Shown in pieces: positions 13,995 through 24,466 of a DNA stretch of 56,426 nucleotides. Made by a program: the position numbers and the translations under genes. A model generated the notes under the pieces. It made no database searches. It was not told where the DNA came from and saw only the letters and a program-made list of their open reading frames with translations. The DNA is from Ophioceras dolichostomum (Eukaryota; Ascomycota; Sordariomycetes; Magnaporthales; Ophioceraceae). The DNA lies in assembly GCA_003049485.1 (NCBI GenBank), contig PYST01000248.1, forward strand, positions 2,275 to 58,700, in the 5' to 3' direction. Numbering within the stretch: position 1 is the first letter of the stretch; each line of letters begins with the position of its first letter.

Positions 13995-14821
13995 TCACAC
14001 CAGCAAAGCACCCCCATCAGTACACGCAACGCTCCCCGTGGCATTCTCATCCTTCATCAACCAAAGATTCGCCTCTGCAACATCCTCAGGCCTCCCCACC
14101 CTCCCCGTCAGCAACCCAACCACATACGACCCCTCTTCCACACTCTTCCTCCCATCCTCCCCCATCTTCTCCCACATCTCCGTGCTGACCACTCCCGGCC
14201 TCATAGCATTGACCCTGACTTGCGCAATCTCTAACGCAAGTCCCCTCGCCAGGCTCTGGACCCCGCCTCCAAAGTACGCCACGACGGGCCACCCCTTCTG
14301 CGGCTTCTCCGCCACGACGCCCGTCGTGAGCGTGAGGCTGGATGAAACAGACCTCGGTAGGCGGCGCGCGCAGACCTTCGCAACAATCAGCGGCACGACC
14401 ATGCGCATGTGCGCCGCCTTCAGCGCTATGTCGGGCGTCATGCCCGACAGGGGCGCGAGGGCCGGTACGTCTACGGCCGTGTAGACGACGTGGTCGACCG
14501 GACCGTTTCCAACGACGGCGCCGAAGAGCGCGTCGAGATCTGCCTCGAGCATGTCTGCGTGGGAGAGGTCGCAGCGCACGCCGGCGACGGTGGGATTATT
14601 AGTCGTGCTCGACGACGGGGGGACGACTCAGCTGCTGCTGAGGCGCCACGGAGTAGGACGGCGACGGCCTGGTCGATGCGTGTCTGTGATAATGACGAGA
14701 TTGTCACACGCGCGCCGGAGAAGAGCGAGGCGGAGGCTACGGCTTTGCCTATGCCGGAGGAGCCGCCGATCACAAGAACGTGCTTGCCCTGGACCTTGTT
14801 GTGGTTGTAGAGGGTCGCCAT
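13995..14821 (-). CDS. Short-chain dehydrogenase/reductase (SDR), reading frame broken at a homopolymer
   Basis: NAD(P)-binding Rossmann-fold protein of the SDR superfamily, about 275 aa if the frame is continuous. From the ATG at 14821 the sequence starts MATLYNHNKVQGK and has the cofactor motif VIGGSSGIGKAVA (TGxxxGxG type). After LRGASAAAESS the frame is lost; the downstream part (VRCDLSHADMLEAD, VVYTA, then RVNAMRPGVVSTEMW and a C-terminal TGSVACTDGGALLV) continues in another frame to the stop at 13995. The switch falls at or next to the G6 run 14617-14622 (C6 on the coding strand). One extra base there would join both parts, so a sequencing slip or a recent null mutation is likely. The usual YxxxK catalytic pair is not where it should be (VAYFGGGVQSLA), as in some divergent fungal SDRs. 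Substrate unknown. Confidence 0.78.
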
Positions 14822-15577
14822 TGTTGACTGATTGTAACTGAAGAGACAAGCTGAGGGAATCCGAGAGATATAACTCGATTTGGTGATGTTGAGCGTCTGG
14901 TTGCTTGCCAACTTAAGCTTGCGCTTGTTCATGCTCAGTCAACGAACGAGAAGCCTCCGATCCACCCTCCCTGGTTGCCTCCCCCATGATATTTATCCTC
15001 CACATCGTCACTCTCAAACCCGCGCCATCACGGCGTGGACTTACGGCTCGACACACGACCGAAGCCACCACGGAGTGGGCTTACAGATCACATCACTGTC
15101 TTACAAGGAATATGGCAGCATTAGCTCCGGGCGGTTAAGTCCGGGGGATAGTGCAGGTAAGGATTGTCTGATATTGCCTAATAGTACTTGGTGGTTGGTG
15201 GTTGGCGGTTCGAAGGGAAAGAAGAATGACGCAAAGGGCACGAACCGCGAAAGACATCGCGGTTGTGGGCTGAATCATCCATCGGCGCTTTATGTTATTC
15301 CAGGAAGGACAGCGCCTCAAGTCCGCGGTGATGACTGTTGCCCATCAGAAGGTCGCCTTGGCAATCGGCATTTCCAAGCCGGGACACAGGGCACGTGGGA
15401 GAGACGACTAAACTCCCAGCGTTTAAACAGGTAGTAGTCGTTTACAGGTTTTATTATACAGCCCGCGTTAGGATTACACACGCCGTTTCTCCAATTCTCG
15501 TCTCCCGACCCTTGCTCCGGTCCCGGCACGGTGGGGTTTAACTCCGGAAAACACTAGGAAGCGAGTGCCAACCATGG
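14822..15577. other. Intergenic, no gene seen
   Basis: Upstream of the dehydrogenase and downstream of the acyltransferase, both on the minus strand. I see no RNA gene or repeat here. Confidence 0.5.
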
Positions 15578-17377
15578 TCAGCCCAAGAAGTTCTTGATGT
15601 TGGCGCCGATATTCTCCAAGTCCAGCAAAAAAGTGTCATGCCCAAACAAGCTGTGGTCCTCGCTGAGCTCGATATGCGTGACGTGGCTGTTCCCAGAGAG
15701 CCTCAACGCGTCCGCAACCTCGCGTTGCTGCCACGCTGGGAACAGGATATCGCTCGCCACGCCCATCACGAGCGTCGGATGGTCCCTCAGCACCGCCAGT
15801 CCGCGCACCAGGTCTTCTGGTGGCTGGGTGTGTGGCTGCTGCTGCTGCTGTTGCTGCTTAGGGAGGGGAGAGCCGGCCTCAAGACCTTCGATGGCGCCCA
15901 GACCCGAGCCTGACTCTTCTCGCCCGTGTTGCTCCTCGTAAGGCGCGTCGGGCAGCGTCAGAGTACAAGCAGCCGCCTCCTCAGGCGACGGGATCTGGCC
16001 CTGCCCCTCCGTGAGCAGCCGCCTCTCCCTCTCGGCCCTGCGCTGAGAGGAAGCAGTCTGGCTCTCGGCGCTGAGATCGAATAGATCCATCGCCTTGCTG
16101 ACGTATAATAGGCTATTCGCGTCGTATGTCAGGCAGAATTTCTCGCCCGCGTGGTCGAGATACGTCTCGATCAAGAAGTCCGGACAGAGCGCCGGTGGCT
16201 TCGTCGGGTCCGCCCTCCTACGGCCGAACCTCTGCTCCCACTCGGGTCCAGAGCGGTACGTCACTGTCGCGATCTCTCTCGCGAGCTTCATACCTGCATG
16301 GGGAGGTACCCTCTTCCTCCCGTTGCCGTTGCCGTTGCCGTTCCCGTTGCCTTCGGCGTCAACGTCGCTGCTGTCGTTGTAGTAGAACCCCCTGTTCCAG
16401 TTCGGGTCCATCATCAGCACCTGGCGCTGCGTGTGCCGCATCGCGATGCTGTAAGGGTGCGAGCGGGCGCAGCCGCTGATGCTGACGACCCTGTTGACGC
16501 GCTCGGGGAAGAGCGTCGCAGCAGCGAGGGACTGCATCCCTCCCATGGAGGAGCCGACCGAGGCGTGGAGACGCTGGACCCCTAACGAGTCGAGCAGGCG
16601 AAACTGCGCGCGTACCATGTCCGAAATAGTGAGGATGGGGAAGCGCGTCGCATACCGCTGGCCGTCGGCTGGGTCGATGCTGGCCGGGCCCGTGGAGCCG
16701 TAGCAGCCGCCGATGACGTTTGTGCAGATCACGAAGTACTTGTCCGTGTCGAGCGCGCAACCGGGCCCGATGAAGCGCTCCCACCAGCCCGGCTGGGGGT
16801 TCGACTCGGTGGAGTGGGCGTGGGACGACGCGGACAGGCCCGTGTGCAGGAGCACCACGTTGGAGCGGTCAGCGTTGGGCGCGCCCCATGTTTCGTAGGC
16901 GATGTGGAATTCGGGGAGGATGCCGCCCCAGTCGAGGAGCAACGGCTCGCGGCAGTGGTAGTCGAGCGTCGCGCCGATCGTGTAGGAGGGCTCGGGACCG
17001 GAGGTGTCGGACCAAGAAGTCGGTGCTGCTGCTGTTGCTGTGGTTGCCGCCCTCGCCTCCGCCGCGGCGCCCAGCTTGGCCGTCCTGCTCTCGATGGCGT
17101 CAAGGCAGGGGAAGGCCATGGCTGGGTTAGAAGCCGCGGCGGCGGCGCCACTGCGCCGTGGGGACTGCGTGTGGAGAGAGGACCGTTGAAGCAGCGAGAA
17201 GGGAGGTGAGGGCGCTGGGGATCTTGTCCTGTGCGGTTTTGTAGCAGTCGGCAATGGTAATTGATGGCTGGAGGATCTCTGGGACGCGACAGCGACAGGC
17301 ACGGCGGCGGCGACAGCTTGGCGGGGACCGAAGCTGTGGCAAACGCCGCTGCCGAGACGCGCTGCTGAGGGAATCAT
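15578..17377 (-). CDS. Serine O-acetyltransferase, CysA type (homoserine acetyltransferase family)
   Basis: Single-exon, 599 aa. Fungal CysA enzymes acetylate L-serine with acetyl-CoA to give O-acetylserine for cysteine synthesis; they belong to the alpha/beta-hydrolase homoserine acetyltransferase family, not to bacterial CysE. Visible motifs are YETWG (161), LLHTGLSASSHAHSTE (176-191), GWWERFIGPG (197-206), the nucleophile elbow GSSMGG with Ser277, the Asp in ASDILFPAW (Asp543) and the His in FGHDTFLLD (His580). The HAHSTE and SGCARSHPYS segments fit CysA better than Met2, but the Met2-type activity is not excluded. The first ~86 residues are Arg/Ser/Ala-rich and look like a mitochondrial presequence. 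An internal ATG at residue 87 (MAFPCLDAIESR) is an alternative start. There are two low-complexity inserts: a Gly-Asn run at ~343-353 and a poly-Gln run at ~508-514 inside the lid region. Confidence 0.85.
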   Translation of the reverse strand: MIPSAARLGSGVCHSFGPRQAVAAAVPVAVASQRSSSHQLPLPTATKPHRTRSPAPSPPFSLLQRSSLHTQSPRRSGAAAAASNPAMAFPCLDAIESRTAKLGAAAEARAATTATAAAPTSWSDTSGPEPSYTIGATLDYHCREPLLLDWGGILPEFHIAYETWGAPNADRSNVVLLHTGLSASSHAHSTESNPQPGWWERFIGPGCALDTDKYFVICTNVIGGCYGSTGPASIDPADGQRYATRFPILTISDMVRAQFRLLDSLGVQRLHASVGSSMGGMQSLAAATLFPERVNRVVSISGCARSHPYSIAMRHTQRQVLMMDPNWNRGFYYNDSSDVDAEGNGNGNGNGNGRKRVPPHAGMKLAREIATVTYRSGPEWEQRFGRRRADPTKPPALCPDFLIETYLDHAGEKFCLTYDANSLLYVSKAMDLFDLSAESQTASSQRRAERERRLLTEGQGQIPSPEEAAACTLTLPDAPYEEQHGREESGSGLGAIEGLEAGSPLPKQQQQQQQPHTQPPEDLVRGLAVLRDHPTLVMGVASDILFPAWQQREVADALRLSGNSHVTHIELSEDHSLFGHDTFLLDLENIGANIKNFLG

Positions 17378-18709
17378 GGCGGCTGACGGAATAAAAATCG
17401 ATTGCTCGTCCTCGTCCGCAAAGGCGCTCGCGCCTGGAGATGCGCCGAGGACAGGGCTAAATATGAAAAGAGCTGTTTGAGGTATTGGTAATCCATCTTC
17501 AACTCTGATGGCTCTGAAACTTTTCGTGGAGACGCGGTAATCGGAGCTTGATGACGACAGAGCTATGATGATGCCGCCATTTCACGTGACCTATACACAA
17601 TCGGCCCTGAGGCGTGCGTTTAGGGACGCCACAGTGGAAAGTTCCGTGGGTTGGGAAAATTCAGTGGTGCCGCTCGCAAAGTAAACCGCACCCGCTGAAC
17701 CCGTCAACGTCCCAACGCTTCATCCTCAGCACGCCTCGTCTTGCTGATACCTGATTCGGGTCGCTGCCGCTGGGGATCGTAGGGCGGAAGGGATATCGGT
17801 TGGAAGCATTGAGCCTGGAAAGAGAGAATCAAGAGAATCGGCAGTGATGCTGGGTGGATTGTGATTGGTTCGGTAGGGATGTTTACACGTACATATCAGA
17901 TATGTGGACGACCCCGCTGCCCTTGCCGATCTCCGTTGGACTCGGAATCGGACTCTTCGGCAGGAATCCCTTCACCCATCGAGCTCACAGGAATGCCCAC
18001 AATCGCCCTGATCAAGTCTCGCGAGAACGACCGGCTAGGTGATGCCGGCCAAGCGGTTTGGCTTGGGGCTTGGACCCAATTTTACCAGAAGCTCGTCTTC
18101 ATCCACTTCGTCTCATTGGGCTGATGATTTCTGTAGGCCAAGCACAGCCAAGGACGTGTTACGCGGCAGGCTGTGTGGAGACCCAGATTCTACCAGCACA
18201 TACTGCGTTCTCGATGACCGCAGGCCTTCGTACATTGCAGTGTGCAGGCCGCAGAGTGCTCCAGACCGCAACGTGCAGAAGAAACATGTTGGCGTTGGGC
18301 GGTTACCAGCAGCAGTACCAGTCCGTGGATGTCCCCCTCCACGCGGAAGGAGGAGTGGAGATGTGAGTTGGACATTGGGCACTGGCAGGTGAGCCGTGAC
18401 TCTGTGCATTGACGACTGGCTGTGCTCGACTCACCAGCTCTTCTTGTGCCGTCTCGGTTCTTGTTGCGGGTGGGTGGGCAGGAGGCACTTCGTACAAGAC
18501 TGCTAAGGATTTTGCTGGGACTTGGCCCCTACTCCACTATACAAAAGGAGATCCTCATCAACGTCTGGACCCTTCCCGGACCCCGTCGTGCGACCCTTTT
18601 TACTCTCTGATTTTTTTCCTGGTTCGTGGCCTGCTCAACTTTGTCTCCAACCTCAATTCGTTCGTTCTATCGACTGTGTTTTCAGAAACCCAAGGCGTCC
18701 ACAGCAGCC
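17378..18709. other. Divergent promoter region between the cysA-type and CYSTM genes
   Basis: These 1.3 kb separate two genes transcribed away from each other. Close to the minus-strand gene is an AT-rich CTAAATATG stretch (about 17458-17467). The 130 bp before the plus-strand ATG are pyrimidine-rich, as in many fungal leaders. No gene seen. Confidence 0.5.
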
Positions 18710-19318
18710 ATGTCGCAATACCCGCAGCAACCGTGAGCGCCTCCTCTTTTCCCATAGATGTTTCCGTAACAAACTGATGATTTACCAATGGCCTTTACAA
18801 TAGATACCCTCCTCAACAAGCCTACGGTGGCTCGCCGCCGCCTCACGGCCACCAGGCCTCTTACGGCTATCCTCCTCAGCAACAACCCGTGGGTTCCCAT
18901 CCACCAAAAGTGTCGCCGCGTCTCCCTCACGAAAGCGACGTAGACACTGACAACCAAGCTCGTATTGCAGATGGGCTACTACCCTCCCCAGGGTGGTGCG
19001 CCGCAACCTCGCCAGCACGAGGAGAAGAAGGACCGCGGATGCCTCTATACATGGTGAGTACCATCGCCCGATCGCGACGGGCCTCGCAATTGGGTTAGTC
19101 CTGGTCTCCTGGAAGGCTCGATTCAGCGAGTGATTCCACATCTGGGCATTGCCGAATCGATCCTCTCGCGACTGCCCACCCTGTGTCAGCGCTTTCGCAT
19201 TGGGCAACATGATGCTAACGGGTCGACCTTCCCCCTCAGCATTGCAACCCTCTGCTGTTGTTGGCTCTGCGGCGAGGCATGCGAATGCTGCCTCGAATGT
19301 TTGTTCTGCTGCTGTTAG
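18710..19318 (+). CDS. CYSTM-type small protein with Pro/Gln/Tyr-rich head and Cys-rich tail, four exons
   Basis: Predicted 89-aa protein. Exons are 18710-18732 (a 23-nt micro-exon), 18804-18888, 18971-19053 and 19240-19318. Introns have GTGAGC, GTGGGT and GTGAGT donors and AG acceptors, with a GCTAAC branch in the last; phases 2, 0 and 2 close exactly. The head consists of YPPQQ/YGYPPQQQ/GYYPPQG units. A charged EEKKDRG spacer leads to the tail CLYTCIATLCCCWLCGEA and a final run of Cys pairs ending in CCC-stop. This is the architecture of the CYSTM module (cysteine-rich, membrane-associated, stress-linked tail-anchored proteins). The tail is probably palmitoylated or membrane-inserted (inference). 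Single-frame gene finders would miss it because no exon exceeds 85 nt. Confidence 0.85.
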
Positions 19319-20038
19319 GGTCGTTCTTGGATCGGGGCGAGTGAGAGTGCAGGTGTAGGCATGGAGCAGAGATGGACCTTGGCAGTTAACCGCCGGAACT
19401 TATGATGCTCGAGAGGGCCTCGAGAGGGGTAATGAGGGCATACCATACATACAATTCACCCAAATTGTCAGTCGCATGGCTTTTCCTCTCTTTTGTATGT
19501 TAGGGCTAATTTCCCAATATCTAACCCTTCCTTCATCAATTCTAACTTCACCGGTTCGTCGAAATTCTGCTAGCCGAACTACATTCGCATGGCGGGGTGA
19601 CGCTCATCAGCCCAACTGCAGGCCAGGCCTGGACCCTGTGCCCGGCTTTCAGGGCTGCTCCTGACTGGCTGCTGGCTGCCTGACCTGACTGTGAGAGGTT
19701 TGCCACCCACGCCAGCACCTACGTCACCTCTCAGTGTCGCTCAACCTTCCAACATCGACCAAACCAATTCACTTCAAGCATCACCTTTCAAAACGTCGGC
19801 CAGCTGAGCAACTAAGCTTGAGGCCTCCTCTGCGCGCTTGTTATTAGTATTCGAAGAGTCACCTACATTTGGCCGGGCTCTTCTCTTCGTCCTCCTTAAA
19901 GCCTACCTAATCTTCTAGTCCCGATCGAAAACCATATTTTCCCCGCCCAGCGTAGCGATCTCTCGACAACCGCGAAGCATTACCTCCTGTCCCCAATTCC
20001 GGATCACATCGCCGAGCGTCAAATCAGCAGAATCCAAA
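19319..20038. other. Intergenic, no gene seen
   Basis: 3' side of the CYSTM gene and promoter of the next plus-strand gene. It includes a CT-rich stretch at about 19840-19900. Confidence 0.5.
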
Positions 20039-21363
20039 ATGCCTCTCCTCATTCGCCCCGGCCGACTTTGGCCCAGAAATCCCCGCGCGAATTCCAATGC
20101 CGAAAGCAGCAGCGCGAACGAACCCAATGCAGAGGCCCCCAGCGCGAACCAATCCAGCTCGGAGGGCAGCAACGCGAACGCAGACGTGGAGATCCGTTCG
20201 CCAATGCACCCGGCGACCAGCGCGGACGACCCGGCACAGCCCGTTGCAAACCCAGTAGTCGTTGTGCCCGACGACGAGGAGGCCCCGATGCCCGGCAGCT
20301 TCCCTGAGTCGGCTCCCGACGACTCGACCGACGAGAACAGTGAGAACTCGGAGCACATGTACCAGCCCAGCGCCCTTGACGTTCTCGTCACTAAGGTCAT
20401 GCTACGGAACGCCTTTGAGCTCCCGATCGAGATCGTCGATAGCATCTTCGACTTCGCCGACTACTGGCCGCACACCTCCACCGCCGTCAATTTCGACGAC
20501 GGCCATCCGGCCCTCGTCGGCTACGGCCCACCCCGCGAGAACCGGTTTATGGTCAGTAGGAGCATTCCGCCCCCGCCCACCGCTGATATGTACGCCCAAA
20601 AATAAATGCCACGGTCATTGAATCAAAGCTAACGGCAACACCTTACCAGCTCCGAACACCTCCCCTCGGCTTCGTCAAGCCGCCACACCCGGATCCGGAG
20701 AAGTACAAGACCGAGCCAGCCAAGCTGCTGCTGCTGTCCGACGAGCACCCACAGGAGCAGTTCCAGAAGTGGATCGGATCCCGCGACGCCATCGTGCAGC
20801 ATCCAGCGCGCAAGATCGTGTTCACCATCACCAGCCGCGACCAGGGCTGGGGAGGCGACGGCGAGAGCAGGGGCACGTACACGCACTCGTGGACGTGGTT
20901 TGAGGCGGGTCTGGAGCGCGTTGACGCCCAGGGAGACTGCGGCGATCACTGTCCCGAAGTCCAGCAACAGCAGCCATCGTCATCTTCAAACAAGCCGCAC
21001 ATCAGCCCCTGCGCGATGCGGTCCGTCATCCCAGAAGTCGTCAGGGAGTCCGGCCGGGCGCGGATGGAGCACCCACTGCTCCCGTCGGCCTCGACGAAGA
21101 TCCAGTGCAACAAGGTCGCGGTGCGCGAGAAGGCCACGCACACGGTCGAGTGGCGCTGGGACGACGACATCGAGGATGACCCGGAGTCGACCGTCGCGCA
21201 CGAGATGCTGGAGGCCAAGGGCCGCGGCCGGGCAACGGGCAACGGCGAGTTCGTGCGCAGCCTCAAGCTCGGCGACGTCGTCACCGTGTGGGCCAAGGCG
21301 AGGTTCCCGGGCTGGACCAACCATGTCTACGGCGTGAAGGTCGATGTGTATTGGACGATCTGA
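20039..21363 (+). CDS. Conserved fungal protein of unknown function, two exons
   Basis: 408 aa. Exon 1 is 20039-20551 and exon 2 is 20650-21363, with a 98-nt intron (GTCAGT donor, GCTAAC branch, CAG acceptor, phase 0). Residues 1-105 are low-complexity: Ser/Asn/Ala repeats of the type SxNAExxSAN, followed by an acidic stretch. A short conserved segment follows, AFELPIEIVDSIFDFADYWP (about 125-144), resembling the opening of an F-box-like helix and seen in many fungal proteins of unknown role. After the intron comes a region with MLRTPPLGFVKPP, TITSRDQGWGG, SWTWFEAGLE, a Gln/Ser linker, and a C-terminal domain ending GDVVTVWAKARFPGWTNHVY. The last part looks like a beta-rich domain conserved at the C-terminus of this family. 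I cannot assign a function. Confidence 0.85.
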
Positions 21364-21919
21364 GCGTCTGACCCTGGTGGGCTGTTGAGAGAGCAAGCAG
21401 AGATACTGCGTCTGAGGAAGAAGGGTCTGAGGGAGGGGCAATAGGTCTTTCCCCGCCTGCCGGGGATTCTGATGGAGATTGCCCACTTTTCTACCTTCTG
21501 GAGGGATTTCTGTCCCGAGCTTCGCCTTGCATTCCTGTATTTTACCGTCTAGAGTTAGCGCGTAGTCGCAGCTCTTTATGCTTATGATCAACATTGCTGA
21601 TGCCCGGAAAGACGTCTGATGAGGCTCCGCATCTCCCCTGTTTCCATGCATCGGCGCCGTTCTGCGGGGAACCGTAAAGTGCGGGATGACGTCCATGATA
21701 TATCATCAGAGCCCCAAAGTCGTGACGTCAACCCTCGGCAGCGTCCTTGGCTTCCCACCTGATCGATCAGATATATAATAATTTGGTGGCTCCTCATGGA
21801 AGCAAGTGGCCGATCTCGAGGAAACGCATTCCACGCACCGGATGCTTGAAAAGAACGCAGTCTCTGTGCCTCGCATCTTTGTTCCACCAAGCTCATTCCG
21901 ACGCTCTTCCACAACAAAA
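21364..21919. other. Intergenic; TATA-like element before a small gene
   Basis: No gene seen. A GATATATAATAATT stretch at about 21770-21783, some 140 bp before the ATG at 21920, is a plausible core promoter element. Confidence 0.45.
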
Positions 21920-22259
21920 ATGTCTCGCGAGGGAAGCCGCCGCTCCGACAACCCTATCGACGAGCAGCAAACGACGGAGATTATTCACGGTGCCGGTGAC
22001 ACGGAAGGTTCAACAGACCACAGCTGAGGTTCCGACAGTTAGACTGCATGGTTGGGGCAGGCACAGGAGATAGATACTGACGCCCCCCCTCTCTACTTCT
22101 ATCAAGTCCTCAGAAGTAGGCCGCTCCAACATAGCAGCCCCCATGCCGGAGCCCGCAAAGGGCGCCGCCGTGGAAGGCATGGACGCCAGCGGAGGTGGCT
22201 CACAGGGTTTAAGTCAGGGACCCGATGTAGGTCAGGGAGGTAGGGGGAGGAAGCATTAA
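21920..22259 (+). CDS. Small Gly/Ser-rich hydrophilic protein, two exons (probable)
   Basis: Predicted 77-aa protein. Exon 1 (21920-22007) encodes MSREGSRRSDNPIDEQQ... and exon 2 (22114-22259) encodes EVGRSNIAAPMPEPAKGAAV followed by EGMDASGGGSQGLSQG and a basic GGRGRKH end. The intron has a GTTCAA donor (an alternative GTGACA donor at 21996 is also in phase), a CTGAC branch and a CAG acceptor, phase 1. No transmembrane segment or known domain. I believe it because both exons have clear hydrophilic protein-like composition and the frame joins to a stop without conflict. The exact donor is uncertain and the function is unknown. Confidence 0.6.
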
Positions 22260-24466
22260 CCTTACTCTATACGGTGCACCGAGACGGACTGGATTATCAT
22301 CACCACCATCGTTGTGGATAACAAAGACCAGAATATAGCTCAGCAATATAATGAACTCGCCGTACAAAGAAAAACTACCACCTTCCTTCCGTACTTAGCT
22401 CCGAACAGTGACCAAAAACAGCCTATGCCGTGCCGCACCACCAAAGGCTCCGTGCTACCTACCCGCCAGCAGGTACTATTGTAATTCGCAAGAATCGCCC
22501 TCAATGTCATGTCCGTCCCGCCTGCGCCGCATCTCCGCGCCTAACGACAGGTGACCGCAAGATGAACATAACTTCCTCATCGACGTTGCCGCGTAGGGCT
22601 TGTGTAGCACCGATGCTGCTAATGGTGATCAATGAAAAGGAGTATTGATGAAGTAATTTCGCACATGTTCATTGCCGACGCCTGATTTTCTCTATCGACA
22701 CGACCTAGCACCAACGGTACACCACAGCCTCCAACTCGCGATGGCATCCAAACAAAGTCGCTGCCAGTAGGTGGTTGTTTCTTGCCTTCTCTTATCGTGT
22801 TTCAAATTATGCCAACGTTTCTGTTGCTTGAGGGGGGCTGTCAGTCTCTCTGTTGCGATCGTCGCTGCAGTTATCCAGAGTTGTGGTGTGCAGCAGAAGT
22901 ACCGTAGCGTTGAAGTTTCGGGTTGCCATTATGGTCTCAGGTGTTGAAGACAGCGCAGGCACCCACCACCAAAAAAAATTGATGCTCCGCACCTATCATA
23001 CTCGGAGTGACGCCACGAGTCTCGCGCTGTGCCGTGAGGCCACCGCGTACCTTGCCGCACTTGCCATCCTCCCGTCTGGGTATAAATCCTATAACCAACG
23101 TAGGACCGCCGCGGCTGGCTGTGCGAGTGCAGTTCCGGTCGGATGGCCCGGACGATATCTTTCGGGCACAAGAGATGGCCACGCCTGCCCACCACTACAG
23201 CACAACATTGCCTCCACCACCACGCTCAGGTCAGTCCGTCGTGCCACGCAATTCGTCGTGCGGGTTTAAGAGCCACCGTCGCATTTCCCTCATGTCTCTC
23301 TGCTCCTTTCCCCTCTCTATCTCCCCATCGTAGGTTCCAGTGACAAGACTAAACGTTGGCATTCGGAAAAAAACCTATGCAGAACGGGCATCGACGGACC
23401 TCTAAGGTTTGGGGTCGGCGGACGCACATCCTCGTTCTCTTCACCCACTCCGCCACTGTCCAGGTGAACGTCGTCCAGTAGCTTCATCGACCTCCGGAGC
23501 TGAAAGACTCTTCGATCTGTAGGGCAATGGCAAGCAAGGAGAACAACATCTCCAGCAGACTGGGAGCACCGCCGCCGCCGCCGCGGGGGCGGAGGGCGGA
23601 GTGGGCCGGGTGTATCGTGGTGGTGGTCGCGGAAAAAAGCGTGGTGGTTTGCTCATTTCTCTGCTGTCCCAAAACGGAAGTCTGCTGCACAACGATATGC
23701 AATCCCATCACCAACCGAGACCAGGTCACATCGTGGCTACCCGTCGGCATCGATCCGGATACCAGGAGAGACAACACTGACGCTGTGTGTTGCGGGCACC
23801 CAAAATTACCAGCTCTTTCTCCCCTTCTCTTTCTGATCTTGCTTCCACCGACGAGACAACCAAGTTTCTCTCTGATGCGTCTAGCCCGCCCAGTAGTCCT
23901 TTACCAGGACTCGAAGGGATAGATGGTTGAGGCGGGGGGCCGGGCGATGTTGTTGTCAGGGACGCCATTCCGGGACTCTTCACACAAACAAACAACCCCT
24001 GGTCGCCCAGCCCTGCAGCAGACAGAACCCATGCCCATTCCCGTTGCCCCCATTTGCAGACGAACCGAGACCTCTCTCGATAAGGTACAGTGCATGCGTC
24101 GGGTATCCTCCGTAATGTGGCTGAATATTTCCCCCTCCGCTCCTCCCCTTACCTCGCTCGTCATGCCATGTCCTGACTCTTCCCTACCCTACCCTACCTG
24201 CCCGAGGCGGCTATGAGACGGTGATAATGGAAGCGAGGTCCTGTCCTTCAACATCCCTTTCCACACCCGACCCTGCCTGACTGCCTGCCTGCCTGCCCTA
24301 CGGATGATCGTGGCGTCTTCCCAAATCTCGCCGTCCACGCCGCTCCGGCCAATCTCAACGGTGTGACACCTCCCGAGCATCTTCGCCGCCCGCTGTCACC
24401 GCCGCCTCCGCCCTTGCTTCTTCTTCACCATCAATCTCGGTCAATGCCAACTTCGCGTCGAGCAAA
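22260..24466. other. 2.2-kb intergenic region, no gene seen
   Basis: Upstream of the kelch-type gene. Short ORFs occur on both strands but none looks real. The last 400 bp are CT-rich, as expected of a long fungal 5' leader. Confidence 0.45.

Noticed and set aside
8962..14821. Secondary-metabolite cluster (MFS, SRPBCC and SDR side by side)
   Set aside because: No polyketide synthase, peptide synthetase, terpene cyclase or pathway regulator is present, and the next gene is primary metabolism.
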